Both the position numbers and the translations under genes were made by a program. From JAOTYV01 sp964469835 (lineage in GTDB: Bacteria; Pseudomonadota; Alphaproteobacteria; UBA8366), in the NCBI GenBank assembly GCA_964469835.1, contig CAYYBI010000455.1, forward strand, positions 1-5,491: 5,491 bases of DNA. Direction: 5' to 3'. Under the pieces are notes generated by a model. It was not told where the DNA came from. It searched no databases and saw nothing but the letters and a program-made list of their open reading frames with translations. Shown here one piece after another: positions 1 to 5,491 of this stretch; the stretch's first letter is position 1, and each line of letters starts with the position of its first letter.

Positions 1-342
1 ATTCAATGAGCGGTTCTTACCCGGATGGTAGGAGGCGCAGAACAACGCGGCTTCAAATGCACCGACGGAAATACCGTCGAGGTTTTCCTTACCCTTCGAC
101 AGCTGATCGCCATAGTAGAGTTTGATGTTAAAGTTTCCGCAGGTCCGCTCTTTCACCGTCTTGGAAATGTATTCCAAACCTTCGGTGAACGCGCGACGTT
201 TGCCCCAAAGCGACAGCCGCCAGTTTACCTTCGGACCATCGCAAACTTTTGCGGCAGCAACCGCTGTCGATGTCACGGCGGCCCCTGAAAACGCAAATGA
301 CGCAAGCGCGAGCGACATCGCGCTGATGGTAAGCTTTTTCAT
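1..342 (-). CDS. TRAP transporter substrate-binding protein, DctP type (N-terminal part)
   Basis: This is the first 114 residues of a periplasmic solute receptor; the rest lies beyond the left edge (the family is usually about 320-350 aa). Such receptors bind an organic acid or similar solute and deliver it to a DctQM-type membrane permease driven by an ion gradient. Residues 1-31 are a Sec signal peptide: MKK, a hydrophobic Ala/Leu/Phe core, and an AVA-A-A cleavage region. The mature start has NWRLSLWG (40-47), then FTEGLEYISKTVKERTCG and IKLYYGDQLSKGKENLDGI, matching the first lobe of DctP receptors. The ligand cannot be told from this part. The start at 340-342 is chosen because an AGGGAGA ribosome site (352-358) sits 9 bases upstream. 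An in-frame ATG at 349-351 is too close to that site. Cys34, Cys68 and Cys102 are present in a protein predicted to be exported. No permease gene is visible; it may lie to the left. Family assignment is fairly sure, substrate unknown. Confidence 0.85.
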   Translation of the reverse strand, partial: MKKLTISAMSLALASFAFSGAAVTSTAVAAAKVCDGPKVNWRLSLWGKRRAFTEGLEYISKTVKERTCGNFNIKLYYGDQLSKGKENLDGISVGAFEAALFCASYHPGKNRSLN

Positions 343-361
343 AGAATTCATTCTCCCTGTT

Positions 362-380
362 AAACGAATTAAATTCGTTT
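362..380. promoter_or_regulatory. Perfect 9-bp palindrome in the leader of the TRAP receptor gene
   Basis: Arms AAACGAATT and AATTCGTTT match perfectly around one central A. The site ends 3 bases before the ribosome binding site of the TRAP receptor gene (352-358). As DNA this is the shape of an operator for a dimeric regulator. As RNA it could form an 8-bp AU-rich stem with a 3-base loop beside the ribosome site. Read on the plus strand it is followed by several Ts, so a weak terminator for plus-strand transcription is a third option, but no plus-strand gene ends here. The symmetry is directly seen; the function is inferred. Confidence 0.45.
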
Positions 381-440
381 TTCTTCCAGTCGCCGATTAA
401 TGCAAGCATTCCGACAACATTAGGCACCGCCATTCTTGGC

Positions 441-469
441 GTTAGCTCATGCTTTAAGCAGACCCTAAC
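441..469. promoter_or_regulatory. Two-part dyad upstream of the TRAP receptor gene, possible operator
   Basis: Two pairs of matching arms share one centre at position 455. The outer pair is GTTAG (441-445) and CTAAC (465-469); the inner pair is TGCTT (450-454) and AAGCA (456-460). Four unpaired bases separate inner and outer arms on each side. Such spaced symmetry is typical of operators for dimeric regulators. It lies about 100 bases upstream of the TRAP start codon and overlaps the -10 box of a weak promoter candidate, as a repressor site would. No regulator gene is visible in the window. Confidence 0.35.
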
Positions 470-490
470 GTGGTTTGGCCTTTGCATCAA
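462..490 (-). promoter_or_regulatory. Weak sigma70-like promoter candidate for the TRAP receptor gene
   Basis: On the minus strand, TTGATG (485-490) and TAGGGT (462-467) are spaced by 17 bases. The -35 box matches the consensus at four of six positions, the -10 box at only three. Transcription from here would give a leader of about 110 bases carrying the palindrome at 362-380. The match is poor and could be chance; no better sigma70 or sigma54 pair was found in this gap. Confidence 0.2.
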
Positions 491-591
491 ACATCAAAAT
501 GACCGCCCGCCACGGCAATCAAGGCCATATCGGATACACGGTAGACAGCGCACTTCATTGGGCTCGGCAGTGTGTCCACGTCGCTTCAGAA

Positions 592-613
592 ACCATTTGC
601 CGGTTGCAAAGGT
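592..613 (-). terminator. Weak hairpin downstream of the metallopeptidase gene, possible terminator
   Basis: Read on the minus strand, ACCTTTGC pairs with GCAAA-T-GGT across a 5-base loop (AACCG), with one bulged base, followed by TTTCTG. It lies about 50 bases past the metallopeptidase stop codon. The stem is short and the T-run has only three Ts, so it is a poor intrinsic terminator, but it is the best hairpin seen in this position. Confidence 0.22.
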
Positions 614-661
614 TACGATGCCGCGGCGCCGTTGCCACAATCGAAACGCGGCTCTGCGGCG

Positions 662-1342
662 CTACCGCAATACCCTGACCCAGTGCCAAAGGTTCAGGAG
701 CGATGCGAGCGACGAGGCCACGTAAGTGAGCGCGCAAGCCCGCAAAATTCGTTGCGCCGCCGGCAGGTCTTCCGGCGGCAGATATCCCCCGCGATCGAGA
801 ATTGGTAACGCACGTTCGAAGCTGGCGTCGAATTCGACTGGCAGGGTCGCCAAATGCACGATCACCGAGACGGCCATGGTTAAAATCCCCGCACCGATCT
901 GCAGCAAGAACAAGCCCGGGGAGGAGGTCAACGCACCGACAATCGGCGCACCGAATATGATGATCGAACCGATGCGCTGGAATACGAATGTGGATTTGAT
1001 CAGCCAGGTGCGCCGCTTAAGCGGACCATACCCATCACGGTCCTGCAAGGCGTGACCGACTTCATGGGCTGCTGTCGCCACGGCGGTTAAAGACCGGCCA
1101 TTCAGGTTTTCGCGCCCAAGCCGAACCGCCTTATCGATCGGGTCGTAGTGATCGCCTTGATCGGTAACTTCGACCGCGACGGCATGTAGACCGTGCTCGT
1201 CCAACAAATGGCGGGCCAATTCGCCACCGGTGCCGGGAATATAAGACCGGTCTTCGGCAAACCATTTCAGCACGCTACGAGCCCACAACGACGGGCCGAA
1301 TACGATCCCGAGCGTGATCAGCCCCAGGAAGATGTATGCCAT
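662..1342 (-). CDS. Membrane zinc metallopeptidase, YugP type (Zn_peptidase_2 family)
   Basis: This 226-residue integral membrane protein carries HEVGH at residues 93-97, the gluzincin-type site in which the two histidines bind zinc and the glutamate activates water. LPVEFDAS at 167-174 is the second conserved block of the family; Glu170 is a plausible third zinc ligand (inference). DHYDP (64-68) is also a family-type motif. Hydrophobic segments lie near 2-20, 114-138, 143-168 and 203-221, so the active site lies between the first and second helices. Length is typical for the family. The natural substrate is not established; a role in membrane protein quality control is only a guess. The ATG at 1342 gives a first membrane helix right at the N-terminus, but no good ribosome site precedes it. 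The gene follows the Mth938 gene by 112 bases on the same strand and could be the last gene of the sec operon or a separate unit. Confidence 0.88.
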   Translation of the reverse strand: MAYIFLGLITLGIVFGPSLWARSVLKWFAEDRSYIPGTGGELARHLLDEHGLHAVAVEVTDQGDHYDPIDKAVRLGRENLNGRSLTAVATAAHEVGHALQDRDGYGPLKRRTWLIKSTFVFQRIGSIIIFGAPIVGALTSSPGLFLLQIGAGILTMAVSVIVHLATLPVEFDASFERALPILDRGGYLPPEDLPAAQRILRACALTYVASSLASLLNLWHWVRVLR

Positions 1343-1454
1343 GTCATGAGACCCGTTCGAGCCTGACTCTTCAACCGACGCCAGCGTGACAGGATTGGTT
1401 TAAGAACACGTTAGGGGCCGATCCGCGCGCAGATCAAGGCAAACGGGATAAAAT

Positions 1455-1835
1455 CTATTCGGGTAGGGCAATCAGCGCGGCGGCGACGCGGCGGGCCTCG
1501 GCCATTAACACGTTATACGTCCTGCACGCCGCCCCGGTATCCATCGCATCGCACCCGATGCCGCGTTCCTTCAAAGCAGCCTTGAGCGCCGGATCGAGCA
1601 TCGCCATGCGTATGCCGCACCCGATCAACAGGATTTCCACCGGCGGATCAGCGTCCAACACCGCCTTCAGGCTGTCGATCGGAAGGCCGGCGATATCTGC
1701 CACCGGCCATGCAAGGGTTTGCTCGGGAAATACCAGGATCGACCCGGCATGCGGAATGCCCGACACCAGGAAACGACCGGCACCGTAACTCTCGACCAAT
1801 TGACGGCCTTCGGGAATGGCCGGCGTCAGGTCCAT
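1455..1835 (-). CDS. Mth938-like domain protein (NDUFAF3-related, DUF498)
   Basis: This 126-residue soluble protein spans a whole Mth938 domain. Family-type segments are SGIPHAGSILVFP (25-37), EILLIGCG (67-74) and MDTGAACRTYNVLMAEAR (98-115). Human NDUFAF3, a factor for assembly of respiratory complex I, belongs to this family; the bacterial function is not settled, and a role in complex I or membrane protein assembly is inference. An upstream in-frame ATG at 1982 exists, but using it would overlap secF by about 130 bases and add a segment unlike the family. The start at 1833-1835 is preferred: AGGA (1843-1846) lies 7 bases upstream and the gene then begins 16 bases after the secF stop. This tight spacing implies cotranscription with secDF. 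The family is commonly found next to secF in alphaproteobacteria. Confidence 0.87.
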   Translation of the reverse strand: MDLTPAIPEGRQLVESYGAGRFLVSGIPHAGSILVFPEQTLAWPVADIAGLPIDSLKAVLDADPPVEILLIGCGIRMAMLDPALKAALKERGIGCDAMDTGAACRTYNVLMAEARRVAAALIALPE

Positions 1836-1851
1836 CGCCCCGTCCTGCCCT

Positions 1852-2802
1852 CTAGGATGCCGGCTGCGGTTCTGTTTCGGATTGCGCCACCGCTTCACGC
1901 CCGTCGCCGCCGCGATGAACATTGAGATACAGCAGCAGCGGGACCGCCAGGGCCACCGATGAATAGGTGCCGATGAACACACCCCAGATCAGCGCGACGG
2001 TGAAACCCCGGATAACCTCACCGCCGAAGGTATACAGCGCAACCAAAGCCAGCAGCGTTGTCAAACTGGTCATCACGGTACGCGACAGGGTTTCGTTGAT
2101 CGACCGGTTGAACAGCTCCGTCAGGGGCATTTTCTTGAATTTGCGCATGTTCTCGCGCACCCGGTCATACACAACGACGGTATCGTTGATCGAATATCCG
2201 GCAATCGTCAGCACCGCGGCGACGGTCGCCAGATTAAATTCCAACGAAAACAGGGCGAACAGGCCAATAGTCGTAATCACGTCATGGGTCAACGCGACGA
2301 TCGCCCCGACGCCGAACTGCCATTCGAACCGAAACCAGATATAGAGCAGGATCGAGCCGATGGCCGCGAGGACCGCCCACAACGCGCTGCTCTTCAGTTC
2401 TTCACCCACGGTGGGCCCGACGAGTTCGGTGCGACGGTATTCCTCCACGACCTCATTGATGGCGCCCTTGATCTTGGACACCGCCTGCTGCTGCGCGGCG
2501 TCGCCGCCTTCCTGACGCTGAACCCGGATCAGCACCACATCCGCCTCGCCAAACTCCTGCAGGGTGGTGTCGCCTAGGCCAAGTCCGCTTACCCGTTTCC
2601 GTAGATCCACGATATCCGCGGGCCCTTTGGTCTGGGCCTCGATCATGACGCCGCCAAGGAAATCGATTCCGAGATTCAACCCCTTGGTCATGTAGAGGCC
2701 CAGGGACCCAACCACCAGAAAGGATGAGACGAACAGCGCAATAATCCGCTTGTCGATGAACCGGATGTTTGTGCCGGGGGGGATCAGCCGTAATGGTTTC
2801 AT
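1852..2802 (-). CDS. secF: Protein translocase subunit SecF
   Basis: SecF pairs with SecD in the inner membrane; together they use the proton motive force to help pull proteins through SecYEG from the periplasmic side. The 316-residue length is normal. A first membrane helix (about 19-38) is followed by GLNLGIDFLGGVMIE (41-55), the SecF signature. A periplasmic domain runs to about 135. Five further helices lie between about 140 and 294. The fourth-helix motif AGYSINDTVVVYDRVREN (201-218) includes Asp207, and Arg241 lies in INETLSRTVMTS (235-246); both match E. coli SecF residues implicated in proton transport. The C-terminal tail is polar and acidic. The ATG at 2802 has AGGAGA (2809-2814) 6 bases upstream. 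The gene begins 22 bases after secD and precedes the Mth938 gene by 16 bases, so all three are likely cotranscribed. Confidence 0.97.
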   Translation of the reverse strand: MKPLRLIPPGTNIRFIDKRIIALFVSSFLVVGSLGLYMTKGLNLGIDFLGGVMIEAQTKGPADIVDLRKRVSGLGLGDTTLQEFGEADVVLIRVQRQEGGDAAQQQAVSKIKGAINEVVEEYRRTELVGPTVGEELKSSALWAVLAAIGSILLYIWFRFEWQFGVGAIVALTHDVITTIGLFALFSLEFNLATVAAVLTIAGYSINDTVVVYDRVRENMRKFKKMPLTELFNRSINETLSRTVMTSLTTLLALVALYTFGGEVIRGFTVALIWGVFIGTYSSVALAVPLLLYLNVHRGGDGREAVAQSETEPQPAS

Positions 2803-2824
2803 TGAACGTCTCCTGGCAACCGCA

Positions 2825-4387
2825 TCAGATCGGCAGCATCGTGGGGCGGGACCGGCGCAGCCAAAGAACCACCTGCAGACGGGTGACCATGATCGCCGTG
2901 AACATCGACGTCAGGATTCCGATTGAAAGCGTAATTGCGAACCCCTTGATCGGACCGGAGCCGAATGCGAACAGCAATGTCGTCGCGATCAGCGTGGTCA
3001 GATTTGAATCGATAATGGTGGTGAGCGCGCGGCGATATCCCGCATCCACCGCGTTGAGCGGCGACCTGCCCGCATGCACTTCTTCGCGTATACGCTCGAA
3101 AATCAGTACGTTCGCATCAACCGCCATACCCATGGTGAGCACGATGCCGGCGATGCCCGGCAGTGTCAGGGTCGCCTGCAGTATCGACAGCAATCCCAGA
3201 ATCAGGGAGATGTTGAAGAACAGCGCGACCACCGCCATGGCGCCGAACAGCCCGTAGGCGATGACCATGAAGATCACGACCATAACCATGCCGATAATGC
3301 TGGCCAGCTTGCCGGCGTCGATCGAATCCTGACCGAGCCCCGGCCCGACCGAGCGTTCTTCCAGCACCGTCATTTTTGCCGGCAGCGCGCCCGCGCGGAG
3401 CAGGATCGCGAGGTCACGCGCGCTTTGCACCGTGAAACTCCCGCGAATGATGCCGCTGCCGCCGCAGATCGGCTCTTCGATACGCGGCGCCGTGATGACC
3501 TTGCCGTCGAGCACGACCGCGAACAGCCGGCCGACGTTGTCCTGGGTGATTTTACAGAACACCCGCGCACCGCGCGTATCGAACCGGAAGCTGACGACCG
3601 GCTGGTTGTCCTGGAAGGTCGGCTGCGCGTCGACCAGCCGCTCGCCGCTCAAGCGTACACGGCTGCGTATGCAATGATTGTACGCTTTACCATCGGGTCC
3701 AAGTTCGTCCGACGGGAATATCTTGGAACCCGGCGGTGGCCGGCCATTCGGGTCGCAGCTCATATCCACCATATGAAAACCGAGCTTCGCGGTCGTCCCG
3801 ATGAGCTGTTTAAGCCGCTCCGTATCTCGAATGCCCGGTACCTGGACAAGCACCCGATCGCCGCCCTGGCGCTGGATGATCGGCTCGCGGGTACCCGCCT
3901 GATCTATTCGCCGGCGTATAACCTCAATCGACTGATTGATGACGATATCTATTCGGTCGCGCAGCCCCTGCTCGCTCAATTTTGCGCTGTATTTCCCGTC
4001 GCCGAGGCTTTCGAGTTCCAGTTCGGGGTTGTTGCGGCGAATCTCGCGCCGAATCGCGTCTTCCTTGTCCGCTTCCGCGAATTGAAAAATTACCGCATCG
4101 CCGACAACCGATGCGTTCGGCCGCACCTTGGCGCTGCGCATCGCGGACCGAATATCCTGCTTGTAGCTGCGGTCCAGGATATCCTTGAGGTACCCTTCCG
4201 TATCGACCTGCATCAGCAGATGCGCGCCACCCTGCAAATCGAGGCCAAGACTGATGCGTTTGCCGGGCGACCAGTCCGGTACGCCCTCCAATACCTCGTC
4301 GGGCATGAAATTCGGCGCCGCATACAGCACGCCGAACAGGCATACCACGGCAACGAAGATACGTTTCCAATTCGGAAAATCGAGCAT
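2825..4387 (-). CDS. secD: Protein translocase subunit SecD
   Basis: SecD is the larger partner of SecF in the proton-driven Sec accessory complex. At 520 residues it is shorter than E. coli SecD (615) and close to the usual alphaproteobacterial size. The first helix is at about 10-25, followed by the conserved SLGLDLQGGAHLLMQVD (46-62). The periplasmic P1 region reaches about 355, with VIRRRIDQAGTREPIIQRQG (156-175), QPVVSFRFD (262-270) and LLRAGALPA (329-337). Five C-terminal helices follow from about 361. The fourth-helix motif GMAVDANVLIFERIREE (420-436) includes Asp424, equivalent to the conserved ion-path aspartate. Odd points: Cys211, Cys239, Cys278 and Cys308 lie in the periplasmic part, where homologues I recall mostly lack cysteine. 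The start at 4387 has no clear ribosome site, but MLDFPNWK is the expected family N-terminus. The gene starts 35 bases after yajC. Confidence 0.97.
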   Translation of the reverse strand: MLDFPNWKRIFVAVVCLFGVLYAAPNFMPDEVLEGVPDWSPGKRISLGLDLQGGAHLLMQVDTEGYLKDILDRSYKQDIRSAMRSAKVRPNASVVGDAVIFQFAEADKEDAIRREIRRNNPELELESLGDGKYSAKLSEQGLRDRIDIVINQSIEVIRRRIDQAGTREPIIQRQGGDRVLVQVPGIRDTERLKQLIGTTAKLGFHMVDMSCDPNGRPPPGSKIFPSDELGPDGKAYNHCIRSRVRLSGERLVDAQPTFQDNQPVVSFRFDTRGARVFCKITQDNVGRLFAVVLDGKVITAPRIEEPICGGSGIIRGSFTVQSARDLAILLRAGALPAKMTVLEERSVGPGLGQDSIDAGKLASIIGMVMVVIFMVIAYGLFGAMAVVALFFNISLILGLLSILQATLTLPGIAGIVLTMGMAVDANVLIFERIREEVHAGRSPLNAVDAGYRRALTTIIDSNLTTLIATTLLFAFGSGPIKGFAITLSIGILTSMFTAIMVTRLQVVLWLRRSRPTMLPI

Positions 4388-4422
4388 AGCGCCGCCGCGT
4401 CAAGTTTTCGGGGTTCGCAGGA

Positions 4423-4800
4423 TCAATTCGCGTTGGCGCTTTCGGCCGGCTTGTCGCCCTTGCGCTTGCGCTCGGGCTGAACGGGCTCGGTCTTCGACAG
4501 CACTTCCGCGATGGTGCCGCGCGCGACGCGAATTTTTACGGCCTCGGCGATCTGCACCACCACCTCTGTATCGCTCACCACTTTGGTGACCGTTCCGTAG
4601 ATACCGCCGCCCGTGACGACGCGGTCGCCGCGGCGGACCGCCGAAATCTTTTCACGGTGCTCCTTGGCGCGCTTTTGCTGCGGCCGGATCAACAGGAAAT
4701 AAAATACCGCGAAGATGAGGATGAGCGGCACGAATGCGCTGATAAGGTCGCCGCCTCCGCCGCCGCCGGCAGCTTGAGCCCATGCGGTCGATATGAACAT
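4423..4800 (-). CDS. yajC: Preprotein translocase accessory protein YajC
   Basis: YajC is a small single-span inner membrane protein that associates with SecDF and the Sec translocon; its exact role is still unclear and it is dispensable in E. coli. This copy has 125 residues. A short N-terminal segment contains a run of six glycines (12-17), followed by one membrane helix (about 19-38) and the signature RPQQKRAKEHREK (39-51). The cytoplasmic domain contains RGDRVVTGGGIYGTVTKV (57-74) and VARGTIAEVL (92-101). The C-terminal tail is charged and low in complexity (106-125). The ATG at 4800 has a strong GGGGAGA ribosome site (4806-4812). It is the first gene of the yajC-secD-secF-Mth938 operon and lies about 38 bases downstream of the predicted transcription start. 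Confidence 0.96.
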   Translation of the reverse strand: MFISTAWAQAAGGGGGGDLISAFVPLILIFAVFYFLLIRPQQKRAKEHREKISAVRRGDRVVTGGGIYGTVTKVVSDTEVVVQIAEAVKIRVARGTIAEVLSKTEPVQPERKRKGDKPAESANAN

Positions 4801-4844
4801 GTAGATCTCCCCGTCTGATCATGCCTGATAGCGCTTTGAGCCGG

Positions 4845-4872
4845 ACTATACCGGTAAAGATCGCAAATTCAA
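4845..4872 (-). promoter_or_regulatory. Sigma70-like promoter of the yajC-secDF operon
   Basis: On the minus strand, TTGAAT (4867-4872) and TATAGT (4845-4850) are separated by 16 bases. They match the consensus at four and five of six positions. Transcription would start near 4838, giving a leader of about 38 bases before yajC. Position, strand and spacing all fit, and no other candidate in the gap is as good. Confidence 0.65.
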
Positions 4873-4921
4873 TTCACCATCGACCTAAATCTGATAACAC
4901 CGGTTCACGATCGATCGACGA

Positions 4922-4949
4922 TTGACCTCTGAACTCTCTATGCTACGGT
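4922..4949 (+). promoter_or_regulatory. Candidate promoter for the DUF815 ATPase gene
   Basis: TTGACC (4922-4927) is a good -35 box (five of six). TACGGT (4944-4949), after a 16-base spacer, is a poor -10 box (three of six). It would start transcription near 4956, giving a leader of about 35 bases. It is the best plus-strand candidate upstream of the ATPase gene. Confidence 0.4.
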
Positions 4950-4967
4950 CCGCCGCCCGTTCGGCGG
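4950..4967. repeat. GC-rich inverted repeat upstream of the ATPase gene
   Basis: CCGCCG (4950-4955) and CGGCGG (4962-4967) are perfect complements around a 6-base loop (CCCGTT). The dyad sits immediately after the candidate -10 box, at the expected transcription start. It could be an operator or a small hairpin at the 5' end of the message. In GC-rich DNA a 6-bp match of this kind may also be chance. Confidence 0.35.
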
Positions 4968-4976
4968 CTGACAAAT

Positions 4977-4995
4977 CCATATATCGATATCATGG
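4977..4995. promoter_or_regulatory. Near-palindrome covering the ATPase start codon
   Basis: The core ATATCGATAT (4981-4990) is a perfect 10-base palindrome. It is flanked by CCAT (4977-4980) and ATGG (4992-4995), which also pair if one extra C at 4991 is skipped. The start codon ATG (4992-4994) is inside the right arm. No ribosome site is visible upstream of this start. The symmetry is seen; a role in limiting initiation or binding a regulator is inference. Confidence 0.35.
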
Positions 4996-5491
4996 ACCAA
5001 GATAACAATACGCAACAACTCCTGCTTCGGATCGCCGAGGCGCTAGACCGTCTGGCGCCGCGCTCCGACACCCAGAACAAAATAGAAGCCGCCGACGCCT
5101 TCATCTGGCACGCGGAAAGCACTTGGCTGGAGCCCGTGCTCCAGGTGAACCGCGTCGACCTGACCCTGCTCAAGGGGATCGAACACCAGATCGGCATCCT
5201 GCTCGAAAACACTCGCCGTTTTGCCGGCGGATTGCCGGCCAATAACGCGCTGCTCTGGGGCGCCCGCGGTACCGGCAAGAGTTCGCTGGTCAAGGCCGTG
5301 CACGCGACGGTAAACGGCGAGGATGGCCGCAGGCTGGCGCTGGTGGAAATTCATCGCGAGGATATTCCGAGCTTGCCGACCCTGCTGACGATGCTCCGCG
5401 CGTCCGAACGGCGATGCGTGGTCTTTTGCGACGATCTGTCCTTCGACGGCGACGATGCGAGCTACAAGTCCCTCAAGGCCGTCCTGGAAGG
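4992..5491 (+). CDS. DUF815 family P-loop ATPase (N-terminal part)
   Basis: The window holds the first 166 residues of an ATPase of the AAA-like DUF815 family; the gene continues past the right edge (the family is usually about 270-300 aa). After a helical N-terminus comes AADAFIWHAE (33-42) and a segment around LKGIEHQIGILLENTRRFA (60-78). The Walker A motif is GARGTGKS (90-97), with Lys96 as the phosphate-binding lysine. The Walker B-like strand is CVVFCDDLSF (142-151), with Asp147 and Asp148. The end of the visible part, YKSLKAVLE, matches the family. The protein is predicted to be cytoplasmic; its biological role is not known to me. No upstream in-frame ATG exists after the stop at 4923-4925, so the start at 4992 is the first possible ATG, though it lacks a visible ribosome site. 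It is transcribed away from the sec operon, with 191 bases between the two start codons. Confidence 0.9.
   Translation, partial: MDQDNNTQQLLLRIAEALDRLAPRSDTQNKIEAADAFIWHAESTWLEPVLQVNRVDLTLLKGIEHQIGILLENTRRFAGGLPANNALLWGARGTGKSSLVKAVHATVNGEDGRRLALVEIHREDIPSLPTLLTMLRASERRCVVFCDDLSFDGDDASYKSLKAVLE

Larger units (their letters stand above)
343..661. other. Intergenic region between metallopeptidase and TRAP receptor genes
   Basis: No reading frame here resembles a protein; the open frames lack a plausible ribosome site and look like chance. The stretch nearest the TRAP gene (about 343-500) is visibly more AT-rich than the neighbouring coding DNA, as expected for a promoter region. It holds a short perfect palindrome, a wider dyad, a tandem 7-base repeat (CATCAAA at 485-491 and 492-498) and a weak hairpin nearer the metallopeptidase gene. 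About 500-590 holds nothing I recognise. Confidence 0.6.

Noticed and set aside
128..490. A 120-codon minus-strand frame upstream of and overlapping the TRAP receptor gene
   Set aside because: It covers the TRAP signal peptide region in another frame, has no recognisable domain, and the TRAP frame fits a known family.
475..678. Small plus-strand frame in the 343-661 gap
   Set aside because: It has no ribosome site or recognisable sequence and runs into the end of the metallopeptidase gene from the other strand.
1420..1435. GATC-flanked GC-rich inverted repeat between the Mth938 and metallopeptidase genes
   Set aside because: The stem is short with one wobble pair and has no T-run, so it is not a convincing terminator; no other role is supported.
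1836..1982. N-terminal extension of the Mth938 protein starting at 1982
   Set aside because: It would overlap secF heavily, is unlike the family, and the internal ATG at 1833-1835 has a better placed ribosome site.
3074..4480. A 468-codon plus-strand open frame opposite secD
   Set aside because: It is antisense to a clear secD in GC-rich DNA, is very rich in Arg, Ala, Asp and His, shows no recognisable domain, and extends over the secD-yajC junction. It is a shadow of secD.
4943..5354. Two minus-strand frames opposite the start of the ATPase gene
   Set aside because: They are antisense to a clear P-loop ATPase with Walker motifs and resemble no protein family.

Overview
The window looks like a chromosomal housekeeping segment from an alphaproteobacterium, probably Rhodospirillales-like. 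Three things suggest this. The gene order yajC-secD-secF is followed directly by a Mth938-domain gene. SecD is compact (520 aa). The protein sequences look alphaproteobacterial. This is judged by eye, without a database search. No mobile element, CRISPR array, tRNA or rRNA was seen.

Layout, left to right. Positions 1-342 (minus) hold the N-terminal 114 residues of a periplasmic DctP-type TRAP transporter substrate-binding protein, which runs off the left edge. Positions 343-661 hold no convincing gene. They contain two dyad-symmetric sites, a weak promoter candidate and a weak terminator candidate. Positions 662-1342 (minus) encode a membrane zinc metallopeptidase of the YugP type with an HEVGH motif. 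Positions 1455-1835 (minus) encode a small Mth938-domain protein related to mitochondrial NDUFAF3. Positions 1852-2802, 2825-4387 and 4423-4800 (all minus) encode SecF, SecD and YajC. Positions 4801-4991 form a divergent promoter region. From 4992 to the right edge (plus) lies the start of a DUF815 family P-loop ATPase.

yajC, secD, secF and the Mth938 gene are separated by only 35, 22 and 16 bases and read as one operon. They are served by a good sigma70-like promoter at 4845-4872. YajC, SecD and SecF form the accessory module of the Sec translocon, which uses the proton gradient to pull exported proteins through. The Mth938 protein sits where it is often found in alphaproteobacteria, next to membrane insertion genes. 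The metallopeptidase follows 112 bases later and may be read through from the operon or transcribed separately. The TRAP receptor gene appears to be a separate unit with its own regulated leader.

No clear new system was found. The most unusual points are four cysteines in the SecD periplasmic domain, the palindromes upstream of the TRAP gene, the placement of the metallopeptidase, and the near-palindrome overlapping the ATPase start codon.
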